Assembly (NCBI GenBank): GCA_025175895.1
Contig: CM045997.1
Span: forward strand, 105,014,479 to 105,078,478
Length of the DNA stretch: 64,000 nt
Origin: Wurfbainia villosa
Lineage: Eukaryota > Streptophyta > Magnoliopsida > Zingiberales > Zingiberaceae
Direction: 5' to 3'
The translations under genes and the position numbers were made by a program. Below the pieces are notes generated by a model. That model searched no databases, was not told the origin of the DNA, and saw only the letters and a program-made list of their open reading frames with translations. The number at the start of each line of letters is the position of its first letter. The stretch's first letter is position 1. Positions 47,301 through 62,300 of this stretch are shown here, in pieces.

Positions 47301-50300
47301 AAGGGTTATGCTTAGACCTATGGTGTGGACTATTCTGATACTTTTTCTCCTATTGCAAAATTGATGTCTATTCAATTATTTATTTCAATGGCTGCTACTC
47401 ATCACTGGCCTTTGCATCGACTGGATATCAAAAATGCTTTTCTTCATGGTGATCTTCTAGACGTGGTGTATATTGAGCAACCTCTTGGTTTTGTTGCTCA
47501 GGGGAAGTCAGGACGAGTTTGTCGTCTTTGAAAATCTTTATATGGCTTAAAACAGAGTCCTCGTACTTGATTTGGGAAATTTAGTCAGGTTGTTGGACAA
47601 TTTGGTATGATGAAAAGCAAGTCTGACCATTTTATGTTCTACAAGAAGTCAGAAGCTAGTATCATTCTATTAGTTGTATATGTGGATGATATTGTTATCA
47701 CTGAAAGTGATACGATCGGAATTTCATCTCTTAAATCATTCATTCATACTCAATTTCACACGAAGGACTTGGGGGTGCTAAAGTATTTCTTGGGTGTTGA
47801 AGTCACAATAAAAAAGGTATATTTCTATCTCAAAGAAAATATGTCATCGACCTATTGACTGAGATAGAAAAATTGGAGGCAAAACCTTGTAGTACTACAA
47901 TAACTCAAAACATGCACTTCACACAAGATGGGGAATTATTTGAACATCCTGAGCGATATCGAAGGCTGGTTGAGAAGTTGAATTACCTTACCGTAACTCG
48001 TTCAGATATCGCATATTCATATGAAAAGCAAAAAAGAGTTGTTACATGATAATAGTCAAATCGTGAGGATGAGTCGATTGATAGGGACAAATCAGTTGAT
48101 TGTTGGACGGTAGACAAGAAGAGACATTAGAGATCAAAGACTAAAAAAAGAGCTCGGTGGAAACTTCAAAGTCGATGAAGATAAGGCCAATTAGGTCTTA
48201 TTAGAGCTTCTCTCGATGTTCTAAGCTTTCATTATCATCCTTGTAACTCTCAAGCTTATAAGAAGTTTATCCACCTTTAGTAGTTGACCGAGGAGAAAGC
48301 TAGTGGCTTTTCAAGAGTGATTATAGGCCATGGAATAAGAGCCTAGGGGCTGCCAACACATTAAATAATGTGTTTGTAATTGTTGTGTGATTCTAGGTCT
48401 TAATTGTGCTTGTAATACTACTATCAATAGCAAAAGTAGTAGAAATGCATTTGCAGTTAACAATTGTTATTCACCTCCTCTACCTTGACCATCCAATCCT
48501 AATAGAATTTCTTTATCAACCAAGTTAAAAAAATAAAATTGCTTCATAACTCAACATTCAACTCGATGTAACATAGAAGATTTAACCGTCGTTTCATAAA
48601 ACTTCTCCTTAAGCTTTAAAGGTACCTTACGATCACAAAAAGTGCATGATGCCCACCTTCATTTCAACTATTTTGCTTGTATCTTAGGTAAACTTCTTAT
48701 GTCATCCTTCTGCTCCATTTATGTAGTCCACTTCCCAAGCACAACCGCCTCTAATACTCTTCGTCCTACAGTCTCTCGAGTATCCCATACCACCCTTCCC
48801 CAATCTCGATTGATTTAATGCCACCATTTACCCACAAGGTTGTGTCAAGTCATCTCCATGTAAGCCTAAGTCCTTACACATAAAGATACATATATCAAAA
48901 GCAAATGAAATGGCTAAATTAAACCCTTACCTAAATATCAAAACCTATGGCCGCACCGGATCACTTAGAGACTATATGTTCCAACAATCTCCCATTTTTA
49001 ATGTTTGAAAATATATTTTAAGTTCAAGATAAACATATATAGTAAAATGCAATAATATACAACCAATGCAAAATGAGACCTCCACTTAGTCTCCTCCTTC
49101 ACCTAAGTTCCATCTAGCTTTACGCACAATATTAGGAATGAAATGAATATCATGCAATTGGAAATGAAATGGGACCTAAGTCTAGGATCCCATTACTTAA
49201 ACTCCATAAGAGCCACGGACAACATCTTGTTGAGAAGAATATTAAGTCTTCTAATTTAAACAGCACTCGTCTCCCCGTTTGCCCACATGAGAGGAAAAAA
49301 CGCCAACAATGTCCTAATTATTAGTCACGTGCATCTTGTATAATCTTATTCAAAGTCCCACATTAGACTTCATACCAGAATACCAAGTGGCCCTTAATCA
49401 TTTCTCAAATTAGAAAACCAAATTCATCCTTTATGCAATATGCTAATCAACCATTAAGCATCTCAAATCGGAAATCCAAATTCAACTTTTCTACAATGTG
49501 TTAATCAACAATTAACCATATCTAGTTAATTGCTCTTAGCGTTAGGCGACTACTACCCAAGTTTGTTCAACTGCTCTCTAGAGACAATCACATTCTATTT
49601 AATCCAAATGGATTGTCCAAAACCTAACTTAGAACAAAACCTAAAAAAAATTACCCAAGTTTAGTTTTGGTTCCTTTCTTTGTATCTGTCAAACCATGAG
49701 TCCCAACTTAACTAATGGAACTTTCCCTAGAGCTTCCATCCTTAGCCATCTTCCTAGGTACAAATGCCACTTTAGCATTATTCACCCTAGATGACTCTCC
49801 AGTACCATAGTCATATACTCATATGCCACCTTAACATATGATGGTGACTCAACCCTAGACAATGTAGATTGATATCCCAAACCTGATTTATCATGCTTGA
49901 ACCTTTACTTTCCAAGAATCACATTTAAGTTCCTAGACCCATTAACAAGTTTCTCTAAAGTCTTTTATATGTCTTCATGATTTGCTCTCAAAGCTTGATT
50001 TTCTAGTTCTAATTTTCTCACCTTAAAATAATCTTGTCCCTCTTTTACTTTCTTTTCCTTAGGCATGTGTTTGTTTCTTGGATTGTTTACCTAAGTTCCT
50101 TTCGTCCTTCTTGAGGCCAAAGGTGATGCGCTCACCCCAAGCGTCCCTCATCGTCGATCCCACAGCTAGATGAAGGGAGATAAATTACGATGGAGATTTT
50201 TATCCAACCAAGAACTAGTATGGCGGGAGAATAGACACCCCAAAAAGCTTTACAACTCTCGGAGATTGGCCCTTGCTCCTTGGGACAATTCTACCATCTG

Positions 50301-53300
50301 TGCTAGTCATTTGGTCCTCTCGTGGAGACTACTTCATCCTTCTTGACATTAGGAAAGATGGTCTTATCATCAAAATTACCATTAAAATTATTATGCATTC
50401 CAAATCTAGATTTATCATGAAACTTAAGCCAAAATTATACATTAGAGAGTAAACATATTTATCTTAAGCATGGAAGAATTTATATTTGCATTAAACTCCT
50501 GATACCTTAGGAGCTCCCCTTCGACTTGGGCCTTTAAGATTCTCTCACTCCCTTCTTGGCTCCTTATCTTTTACCTTCTTCTTAGGCACTTAGTGTGGCA
50601 ATGGCCTCTTTCTCAACATGGGAAGCAAATGGCATATTTTTCTTTTTCACCTCCATCCTACAAATTGGGTTGGTGGATAAATTACATGATTCATTAAGTT
50701 TAAGAATTATCTATTTCTTTACCTCATTCTTGATGAGTGGGCACCTATTCATTCAATGCACTCTTTAATTGCACCTTAAGTGAATTACATGATCATTACT
50801 TCTCATTTGGGTTGAGGCACTTGAACATTCATTTTCCAAAATATCATCCTTAATTGACTTGCTCTCTTATTCACTTCTCGAAAAGGTGGATGCTTCTCCA
50901 CTCAAGTCATCTGAGTGGAGAGTCTTGAGTCCACCATGATGTCCTCTATGGTTGGAGCTTAAAGTACCTTCTCTTCCTCAACGATTTTTTAAATCTTCTT
51001 CAATTTTTTCCACGACCTCTTCAATTACCTTATCTACTAGCATTTCCTCTTGGATAGGATTTTCACAAATTTGAATCATATTTTCCCAACAATCCTTTAT
51101 GTTCTTATATTCCCCTATTGTGCTCAAAAATTTATTAGGAAAAATTGAAAATATAGACAATATACATTTCAAGTTACTTAACCAATTTCAATTTATTCTT
51201 CACTTCTTCTTAAGCTTTCTACCATTGTTATCCACCAAGATTTCAAACCCCCTCTTCCTGACAAGCTTCATTTTGAAATCAACATGGAAGTCCAAAATTA
51301 GATATCCATTAGTCTTTTTCAAAAATTGAAAGCTTTATCATTTGGAGTCATTGTCTCCATGATGCTCTCATGGCAGTTAGTCCATAGAAGAGTGAATTTC
51401 GCTTTGATACCGCTTGTTGGAACACATGGTAAAAGTAGATGATCATTAGAGGGAGTGAGTATCATTCATGCCTACAAATAAAAAACTATTCTCCTGCTAC
51501 AATTCAAGAAGGTCACGGACAGAAGCAAAATAAAGGAACAAGCACAAACACACATTTATGCAATTTGTCGGCCTTTAGGCTCCTAGTCCAAGGTTTATAA
51601 TTCTTTAGGTGGATCACCTCTAGAATCCTCTATACTTTCTCCTCTTTCGATTAAAGGTCAGAGGTGGAAAAATCTTATAGATCATTCAAAGGTAGCACAA
51701 GAGACATCAAAATTCTAGAGTAAACAAGAAAGCACAAAAATAAAAGCAGCATGGTAGCATAAAAATACAATCTATTGTATTTGTGATTTGCAGCCTTTGT
51801 TAATATAGCCTATTTATGAATTACTTCCATTGACATGATCCTGCTAATGTGGCACCCATAGATTGGTTTTTCACCATCAGTCCATTAGTCTTGGTCAACT
51901 CAAACAATTCCCCTCGAATCACAACCGGCTCTAGTGTTGATTGCTTCATCCAGGATCTATTAATCAATTGCCCATATGCATCAATTGACTCATCAACATT
52001 GAGCTTCATTCTTGCTTGTTTCTGAATTAACTCAACCATTAGTCGACTGGTTAACACTTTTCATTCAACTCATCACTAGAGAACTCATTTCCTATTAATT
52101 CCTAAGTCAACTAGCTAGTCCACTTAGTCATCAGTTAACATTTCCAACCGACTGACATGTTGACAATGACCCATCTAATAATCATTGAGTCCACTTAGGT
52201 TAAAAGTTACCATTACTCGAGTACATTTGCTCTCAAATCTCAGCTCATTAATGTCCTTTGCCAAGAGACCTCCTGTCAAGTTTTTCGTCCCTCGAATGCA
52301 CTGAGTCCCTCCTATAACAATCTCACATCAAGTTTCTCATCGCTCAAATGCACTAAGCCTCAGTCCGTCCCTATATTATACTTCTCGCTCCACTTGCATA
52401 GTCGGCTTCTCAAGCACAAAGATGCCTCTAATGTTTCTCGTCTTGCAGTCTCTTGGATGTCCCATATCACCTTTCTCCAATCTCCATGGTCCTTAAGCCA
52501 CTAGGTACCTACAACCTTAGTGGTACTAAGTCATCTCCATGTGTTATATCTAAGTCACTACACATTTAAACTCACATATCAAACACAAACACAAGGACTA
52601 ACTTAAACTTTTTGCCCAAACATCAAAACTTATAGTCGATAGTCACATCAGACCATTTGGGGGGTTGCATGTTCCAAGACTCTCTATCTAGTTCTAGCAT
52701 CACTTTTACAAATTCAAAGGGAGAGACATTACTCATTTACCAACGAGATCTCTTAAATCTACTTAGTGAATGGGCAAAGCCCATCTTCTCAAAGGAAAGA
52801 ACAATATTGACAAAAAATGCGAAAGTTGTGTGAGCTTTGGCACCATAAGCAAAAGAGGGATAAAGTAGCAATTGATGCTCCACAAGCAAGATAGCAAAAG
52901 AGAACAAAGTGAAAGAAGCAAAATTGAACATGATCTCATCATGAGTTTGATGTATTATTGCTTGCATAATGGCTCTATAGATAACAACCACTGCAAATGT
53001 GAGTGGTGCTTGTGTATTCAACTATTCATTGGTGGATGTGCAGGTGAGCACAAACGTAGTTCATCTAGTGATACCATTCAGTGCAAAGGAAGAGGCATGG
53101 TAGTAGAAAGGGAGATGGAGAGAAGACATTGCAAGGAGACATACATTGTATCTGATCGTGAACAAGATGGCATACAGAGGTCACTCAACTTGTGAGCACA
53201 AGAGAAGACAAGACATAGAGAGGATCGAGAGATGAGGAAGCAGACTAATAGCCACCCCAACCCCCTCTTTGGAATCCTAGCCCCGAAAAGGAGGCTTTTA

Positions 53301-56300
53301 GTATGTGGCAGAATTTGAGGCAGTTAAATATTGTATTGCTTATCATATTTGTGTGATAACCATTATTTGGATATGCATAGTCACATGATAAGATAATATA
53401 GAATCTGATATGGGACTAAGCTCACTGAATCAGGAACACTTTTAATTTAATATCTCTAACATTTCCCATTGATGTATTCAATTTATTGTTTTCTTATATG
53501 TGGTAAACTTGCTCAGAGAAAAATTACATGATTCTTTCATTCCTTGCCTATAGAAGGCATGTGTTTAGCATTCAAAACACAAATTCATCAGCATGCTAGA
53601 TATTTACTAATTGATGCATCAAGTTATCAATCATAATAATGAACAAACATCTAATCATAGTAATTTGTGATACAATTATGATAATCAGCTAAACTATGTG
53701 AAAATTCCAAAAGAATTAGGCATGCTGGCTACTTACATTTGACTTAGCCAATTTGTCTGTCGAGTCACAAACATAAGCAACACATTTGTGTAGATCTGTG
53801 GTGTCCTGGTCATATGACACATCCTCTATTTTGACACCCTACAAAACAAACACACTTTAATGTCATTGAGTAACATTTGTTAACTCTGCAAGGAGTTCTT
53901 ATGCTAAACTAAGCAACCGAGAAATCATGAACAAAAATACAAAATAGAACCTCTATATACTCATTCTTATATGTGTTGTTTTGAATTTTTAGAGCATTGT
54001 AGTTTAATAATAAAATCAGTATCAGATTCCTGGAAGTTAAGAGTCATTATGCTTAGATATATTGAACTCCAAACAGCATAAGTGCATTATAATGTTTAAC
54101 TAGAGCTTCCTATGATAAACAGAAGGTTCAGTATCTTTCAGTAGTCATAAAATATTAACAACCATGATATGACAACCTTAAAAAAGCTTACCAGGTTAAC
54201 ATAGAATTCCTTCACTTCTGGTCTTATTGAGTCCATGTCACCCTTAATTATGTCTGGTTTGTACCTTCAAAAAGAAACAGAAAATGTCAATAACTTAGTT
54301 AAAATTGAAGAAAAATTGGCTAAGGTAGAGCTGCAGCAAAAATGGAATAGCAAGTAGCCAAGTATACAATATAGGAGGCAAAATCAATCTTCCAACTATC
54401 TGAGTTTATATCAACATTAGAATCTTAGTAAGTATATCGGTGCCTTATTCTTTACATTGAGAATTGAGATTTACAGAATTGGCCAAGATTGAGAAAAGAC
54501 AAATGGCTGCAAAGGAAAGAGGACAAATGGTCATACTTCAAAAGAGTTATGCCCAATTATTCTGGATAATACTTTACAATTCAGTTCAACCAAATTCTGA
54601 GACAAATTACAAATTCTTTTTAAACTACAAGCCTTTCACTTGAGCTACCAAGCTAGATCTTGCTCTAAGACTAAATAAGTCATTTTACAGACTCAGCATC
54701 ACCTCCCCGAAGTTTGTTTCTTTGCTCTACTAATATATAAATAGTAGCCTGACCAGATTTTCAGGAAGTAAAGATTTAATTGGCATAAATTGAACAGAAA
54801 GTTTGATTTCTATACTGCCATCTATAGAAATGAAAAGGCTCTATTTTTGAAGTCACCTTTTGCTATTAACGATCTTTCCCATGAGACCACAAAAACCCAA
54901 TCAATGGTTATCGAAAGAGAGAGAACAAAATTTTCAATAGAAGCAATAACCATTAATTCAAACAAGTTGTTAGATATTGAATTTGCCATATTTAAATTTT
55001 TTTCATTTTTAAATTTCTTTAACAAACTAACAAATTAGGTTTTGAGGGTCAAGTTAAAATCGGATTGGGTATGGATGGAACTTATTGTGTAGGCAAGGTG
55101 ATTAGAGTCACGCGGTTCAAGCCATGGGTTGATTTGGACATAATTTGGTCAGCCTGAAATTAAACCAAATTCCACTTGATGAGATGGAAGTCCTGCATTC
55201 CTCCTCTCTCCCCACATGTTTGTCTCTCTTTTGATCCTTCCCCTCTCTCAACCTGTGTCTCAACTCATCACTAATATCCACCGGTCACCAACCATCCCTC
55301 CTCTAATAGGCCTATCTTACTCTCTCGCTCACTCTTAGCTCCTCTCTCATCCTTCTTGTGCAAGCAAGCACAACCAGCACCTCATGGAGCAAGGGCAGTC
55401 GTTGTCATTGATGTCCTCCCTTGTCTTCCCCTCTTCTCCAACAATAGTCCTTTCTTCTCTCCGTACTCCCTATTGGAGTTTGGACAAGCCCCCAATCACC
55501 TCTTTCCCCCTCTTCTCTTTACTTGGTTTTTCCTTATTCCCACTCCCAACGTCCCACCACTCGATTGTCACTTGTGCACCTTAGTGCTAGCGCTAGGCTC
55601 TCTCACACACAAAACACCTCTAACTGCCCTAAGCCCTATCATGAATTGTTGCTAAAATTGGCTTCCAGAGATCAAAAAGCCACTAATCATAATCAAATTG
55701 GAGATAAGAGTTCCACGAGATTTTCTTAAAGAGATTGATTTTGGGCTAATAACTAACTTGGTCTGAGTGTTTTGTGAAACAGCTAGTCTATTGCTTAAAC
55801 TGAGAATAACAAGGTAAGAGATCGATTATATTATATCTTTGTTTTGGGTATGTTCTAGTGCTTATGTTGGATCGTCAAGGAGATTAGAAATGTTGGTTAA
55901 TATTGAGAGGTACGTGATGGTGCATGGGGTAATTGAACCAGGGTGACATTCAATGACACATTGAGTTTTTAATTAATACTACATATTGTTTTACTATCGT
56001 TTTTAGTTTATCTTGAGCCTTTTGAGTTATTTATATATTTGTAATTGTAGTTATTCATTCAGTGGGAGCAGCACACGAACCTTGAAAACTTCAACAATCC
56101 AAATTCAAAAATTCAGAAATAATTTCATATTTTTTGAAATTTCATACAAACAGTATTTATATCAATGACTAACATTATTTAGATGAATAAACATTATAAG
56201 AAAATAGTTTTATAAGAAAATAACCATTATTTTTAAAGAATAATATAAAGATAGAAACTATTTAAAACTTTAATATTTTGTTCTAACTTTGTATCGATCC

Positions 56301-59300
56301 CATCAATCATTCTAACTTTATGTTAATACCATGAATCACTTTAACTTTGTACCAATATCATCAATGATGACTTCCATCGGCAGATAGATTACATCAATGT
56401 TTTTGAAAATTATTTTAAAATTGCTTTTCAAAACAATTTATGATTATGCTTTTCAGGCTAAGTGTACATGATTTTCCCATAATTGATCAAATCATATGTA
56501 GTTAATGATGCTTAGTTCATCTATATGCACCACATCAACCTTATAGACATAACTCATTGTCCTAACTTCTCACTTGTATTTATATGTCTCGATACATGAG
56601 GCAAGTTTACTCTATGATTCTTGTAAGATGAATTCTTCGTATACTAGATAATCATGTATATCTATCTAGACATCCTCAATTTGACCCTCCTACATAAGAT
56701 GTCAAATGATATCATTTGGCCATAATTATATATATATACAAAATTTATAGTTAAGCATAGTCACGACAATAAGAAAAATACAAGTCATGTGACAAATAGC
56801 ATGCTTCATAACATAATTTAAACCATATAAGTCAACAATTTACACAACATTAATCAAATGCATGCATATCATATTTCATAAGAAGTATGACAGATAACAA
56901 TCATGGCAAGTATAAATATGTATAGCACAGCAAAATAATATAAAAATACATAATTTTCCTACCTATGCATCATCTAATATTATGTCCAATACCAAGATGT
57001 TTGACTCCCTTGAATGTGCCAAAGTCTCAATTTTGGCACAACATATCAATCTCTACTTTAGGGCTTTTCTTAAGCATTTTGGACATAAGTCTAGAGATCT
57101 CTAACTTAAAATCCATCCAAATACATGAACTTATCTTTATATGTTAATTTCAATACACATCAGTTAAGCTTTATCCCACTAAGTAGAGTTAGCTATATGG
57201 ATCTTTCTATACCACTGGTGGACTTTATTCCCTACTATATCATCGTCTATATTTAAATAAATTTTATCCTATTATATCATTGCTAACCAAGCTTCTTTAA
57301 GCTTCCTCTTCCTCGTTTGATATACATATTTGTCATAGTTTTATATCAACTAATCGAGCATTTATTAGTTGTCCAAGTACTACTGATATCATCTTAAACG
57401 TGTCTCTCGGAGTTTTCCCTCAATAGATGAATTCTAACTTTCTCTTTAATGTTCTTATTTTTTATCTTGTCCATCTTCGTATATCCACACATCCACTTTA
57501 ACATCCTTATCTCTATGATACATTTTCCACTCATGTGCTCGAGTCATAGATCAACATTCGGCTTCATATAATATAGCAAATCTAACTGTTATTTTGTAGA
57601 ACTTCCCTTTAAATTATGGAGCTACTTTACGATCACAAAGAGCACATGACACTCTTCCATTTCAACCATTCTACTTGTATACTATATAAAATCTCTCTCT
57701 AAGCCCCTCCATCCTTTTGCAAAAAGAATCCTAAATACTTAAAGTTCTCAGTTACAAAAAAAGTATAGCCTGTTAGGCAACTTAGAAGCTTTAGTCATGG
57801 TGATCTCATCAAAGTTAACTCTAGGCATAGCCTTCCTTATTAGCTTAGTGCATCTTCTAGATCAAGAGGGTTTCTTTGACAATTTCCTATAGTTAAAGGA
57901 CACCTATAGTATGTTGGCATGTTATCCTTAGACTTAGGCTTATGGCTCAAATCTTCCTTGTCCTTGGATGATTTTTGTCTTCTTAATCCTAGGTTTATGT
58001 TTTTAGACCCATTAGACTTGTGATTCTACTAAGGGTCCTTTCTAAATTATCAAGATTTGACCTTAAGACTTAGATTTCTATTTTTAAGTCTCTAATCCTA
58101 GATTCTTCATTCTTAAGAATGAAATTTTCTAGAGTTCAACCTAGGGATGTTGCTTTCCCTATTTTCTTGATATCTAGCACCAAGATCAATATACATGTTT
58201 TTTATCATGAGATGACACTCCCTCTCAATCTTTGTTCATTCCTCTTTGCCCTTTAAATTGTCTACCATTTGGGCATTGGTTGTGGAAGTGCCCCTTCTCA
58301 TTATATGTCAAGCACATTATGCATTCCTTCCCTTTGTGTACCACAAGCACAATTCCCTTTGGCTGTCACTTGAACCTTTTCCATTGCAAAGGTGTGACAC
58401 CTATTCTTATTGTGTTCCCTACATTTGAATCACACAATATCATTCTTATAATTTTTAATGGAAATTTATACACCTTCAAATGTGGGATCCTCAACGATCA
58501 TAGGGATAGAGCTCTCCTCTTCATCAAGGCTCAATGAGGTGGATGTCTTATCCTCTTGGGCTCTAGGGATTAAGGATTCTTTCAATCCCAGTGGCATAGG
58601 CAGCTTCACCTCCTCATTCTCAGATAATGAGGTGTATGACTCCTTGACTTTTATTTCAAATGTTGAACTCCTCTTAATGTTTGAACTTGATTGCTCTTGA
58701 GTCAATAAATTTGTGCTAGCAAGGGATTTTAACGAAGCTTGATTAGCTTCATCTACAAATCATGTATGCTCCAGTACTTAGCTATCCTATACAAGATATC
58801 ATTGGGAACATCAATAATTAAATTAACTTGTTGTTTGCCTCGGATCTTCAAATATGCTCCTCAATCGACTTTGCACTTTTCTTTCTTGAGGGTCTTTTCC
58901 TTCTTACCCTTCAGAGCATTAAAACTCTTCCTCAAGACAAACCACTCTTTAAAGTTGCCCTATGAGAAACACTCCCATTCTTGACTTCCACTGATCAAAT
59001 CCTCATGTCCCAAACAATGAAGTTAGTCGAATGTCGAAGTCAATCCCATCTCAGAAATCCATCCAATCTAGTATATCCTTCTTCCTCTACTACTTGCTCT
59101 TTCAATGGTTAGTCCGATTAAGAGCTAACTTGACTTTGATAACTTGTTGGATTGAATGGCACGACTAGACGATAAATAAGGTGGATACTTTTTAGACGTT
59201 CTTTCAATAGTGTTGGTCTACAAGATGTTAGTGCATAATGGAAAATAAAATATAAACACAAACATAAAAGTATAAACACAAAAACAAACTAAGTTGTTAC

Positions 59301-62300
59301 ATGATTCAAAAACCCCAATTTTAACACAACCTATGACCCATCAATGGATCAATACTCAAATCATTGCAATCTTTCTCCTCTTCAAATACCTTTCGAAGAC
59401 GAAGAAATCTCTTACAATATATATTCTTACAGCAGACACAAGAAATAAAACAAATACAAATAAAAATTGTAAATAAAATTATAATCAAATAAACTCTTTC
59501 TTGCTTGGTTACTTTTGTTTACACTCTGAAGGCTCTATAAAGCAACAACACTCGCCCAAGAAACCTCTTAAATAGGTCTACTGATGTCTCCATAAAACCT
59601 TCTTTTACAGGGTTTATGTTCGTGACCTGAATTTATTGATGGGTCAATTATTTGTTGTCCTCCAATTGATTCCAGTGGATTGCTTGTTGACTATTCAATT
59701 ACTTTCTTCCTTCCAATCCATTGCTCACATTGTAGCTAGTAAGAATTCGAACATTGTTGAAGCTTGATCCATATCCCAGGTCATCAACAGATTCCTATCT
59801 TTTGGTATTAGTCGATTAATATTACCGTCCCTTTTATTAATATCCCAAGTCATCGATAGATTCCTATTTTTTTTTGGTATTAGACAACTAATGATGCATT
59901 AGCCTACTACTCCAGAAGACTATAAAATCTTTGTTCGTTTTCATTTAAGCTTGAGTTAATTGCTCAGTCAACTCAACTATAAGTCAATTAATAAGTATCA
60001 GTCAACTCCTCAAACCACAAATTCGTCCAAACCATAAATTTGTGGTTTTAAATTCATTAGTTTACTCTTTAAATTTATCACTTGACTATTCCATTAATCG
60101 ATTGATAACCCATAATAGTCAATTATAGTAACCCTGAATTCGAATAGATCACAATTTCATGGTATTAGGTATGGTATCAGATTCATCAATCAACTGTTCC
60201 TCTTCACCAATTGATTGGCACTTTGATTCGAACCATCAAAACTAAATCCATGTTGTAGCTAAAGACTCCATGTCTTCAAAACTTCTCTTCTGCCTAGTAT
60301 AGGTCATTTTTAATGTACCATAACTTTCCTTGCCTAGGGACTCCTCATCTTTAGGATTTCACCTATTGCCCGGTATCTAGCCGACCACAACCTACCAAGA
60401 GTTTCCCTTTTCCAATATCAGATCAACCTTGACTTATCAAGACTTCCCCTCCATAGAGTTCACTCCTATGGGACTTCAACCTTGCCTAACATAAGTCACT
60501 CTTTATCTACTAAACTTCCATCACTAGTAAGCATCAAGTTTTCCATAACCTATCAGGACTTTCATTAATTATCGGGCATTCAATCCTTCATGACTAGTTC
60601 GATCTTTATCTCATGTGCTTAACATCCAATCCTTCATGATCTATTAAGACTTTCCTTACTAACACCCATTGGAATTTCAACTACTAAGTATTTGGTCAAT
60701 CTTAACCCATATGAACTTCTCCCTAGCTAGTTCCCCGTTGAACTTCCAATTGCTAAATGACAATTAATCTTAGCCTACTTGAATTTTTTCACTATTAAGT
60801 ATCCAATCAAACTTGACAAATTTAACATATCGCTCAACTATCAAACAAATTAATAAATATCGAAACTCACTCTATACAATGGTAAACTTTAACCAGCATT
60901 CGATTACTTCAATAGTTAGAGGGTGCTTGAGTTATCTAACAAAACTCCCATAATGCTTAAGTTACAATGATGTTTGTGGAAGAAAAAGTGGAGTAAAGAT
61001 TGTGTGAGGAAGAAATTTTGAATATGTGGATGACATTTATACCCGAGTAAGTATGAGTATGAGAAGTAAGAAGATTGTGACCATGGCTTATCAACTTGGA
61101 GTAGGCCACATGAGTATGGTCTACCGACTTCGAGTAGGGTGTGTGAACACGACTTACTGACCTGGAATGGATTGATATCCTGGGCTATCAAAGGCGTTCA
61201 AATAGTAGCTTAGGATTTTGATAGGAACTTGCATCCTATCTTGTAAGGAAATAAAGAAAAGGATAAAAAGGGGGTAGATGATCATTTCAAGGAAATCAAC
61301 CTCCAATAATGACCACTTTGAGGGAATCAACTCCAATAATCAAACTAATTTGATTAATTAAAATTGTATTACTTTATTGCTTATCCCAAAATATTATATA
61401 ATTTCTCTATATATAGGCATACAATAATGGGTTGTCAAATTAAAATTAATAATAAATCTAATGAGCTATTTGTATATTTTGAAAGGGCAAATAATAATAA
61501 ATCTAATGACCTATTCTAAATTATAATATTTTGAAAGAGGAAATTAATAACATATCTAATAGTCTATTCTAAAGGATAATATTCAGAATGGGTTAGTTAA
61601 ATATGTCGATTTGGGGATCATATCACTCCATCATCCTTCAAAACAACCTTGTCCTCAAGGTTGATCTTTTTCATTCGATGATTTGCATAAAATGTATTCT
61701 TATTGTGCACCAATTGAGATTTTCTTTTGATAAAGACAAATAACCTTTTATCATTCTTTCTTAAGTCTAAACAATTCCTTTGACAATGAGGTGTGTTTGT
61801 GTTGGGTCTTCATTGAAATTTTGTGAGTGTACCAATACTTTATTTTCCTTCACTTAGCTTCGTGTCGAGTCCTCATCGAGTTATAACGAAAGAATACTCG
61901 ATGTCATGTTTGATGTTGTTAGTGATAGGAAGGTATTATTACTTTGTTCTCTTGAACGATAAAGTAGACATTGTTGTAGATGCAGTGATCTCAATTATAT
62001 ATGTTGCAATGGTTATGATAGTCAAATTCTTCTTATCCTGTCAAAGTTTAGATCTTCATATGAATCACCTTTATAGCTATCTTGTTGTTAAACGAATCCT
62101 TTTATCTTTATTGTTTCCGAAGATTGTAACCCTTCTGAGGCATGTACTCATTTTGCCATTGTCTTGTATGCCACCTTCATTAAGATCATTTTCTTCCTTT
62201 GAGTCCTCTATTAGTTCAACCATTAATATTTTCTTTTGCGTATATTGATGACTTCAGTGTCACTTGTTATTTCTTTGCACTTCTTCATTGATTTTCTCTT

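Larger units (their letters stand above)
42425..48015 (+). mobile_element. Ty1/copia element 2, truncated and split by a solo LTR
   Basis: The 5' LTR is 42425-42570 (TATTAGCTATATAC...CAAGTTTAACA), closely related to element 1's LTRs, and is followed by a decayed primer site AGGTATCATAGC. The internal region continues to 48015, where it stops inside the segment TRSDIAY; RNase H and the 3' LTR are absent. A solo LTR sits at 44817-46695. Confidence 0.85.
37025..48497 (+). mobile_element. LTR of a gag-only element, split by the copia complex
   Basis: Starts TGTTAGAGCAATTATGCAC at 37025 after a decayed purine tract. It is interrupted at 37980 by two copia elements and resumes at about 48056 with CAAATCGTGAGGATGAGTCG. 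It ends before 48500 in text matching the LTR end at 33933. A 39-bp word (CATATGAAAAGCAAAAA...) is present on both sides of the insertion, at 37942-37980 and 48017-48055. That is too long for an integrase target duplication. Confidence 0.6.
32729..53736 (-). other. 21-kb TPK intron packed with retrotransposons
   Basis: The intron is bounded by GTAAGT at its 5' side (53736) and CACAG at its 3' side (32729), phase 0, between KSN and FCILVA. Bases 32729-33370 and about 52680-53736 are intron text in which I recognise nothing. In between lie parts of at least three gag-only LTR elements, a hAT-like element, two copia elements, a solo LTR and an RTE fragment, listed separately. Confidence 0.88.

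Noticed and set aside
38125..48049. Possible endogenous pararetrovirus because of RT and knuckle motifs
   Set aside because: The integrase core, LTRs, tRNA-Met primer site and VVYVDD polymerase box fit Ty1/copia; no movement-protein or coat motifs of caulimovirids were seen.
52737..53260. Overlapping 60-107-codon frames as an extra TPK exon or an intronic gene
   Set aside because: TPK is already contiguous in protein sequence across this intron (KSN to FCILVA), and no domain or splice context supports a separate gene.
55356..55655. 99-codon Pro/Leu-rich frame within the TPK intron
   Set aside because: It is a by-product of a CT-rich tract; overlapping frames in all three phases are similarly open.
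61823..62248. 141-codon hydrophobic plus-strand frame
   Set aside because: It is antisense to the interior of the gypsy element; the sense strand carries gag motifs next to it.
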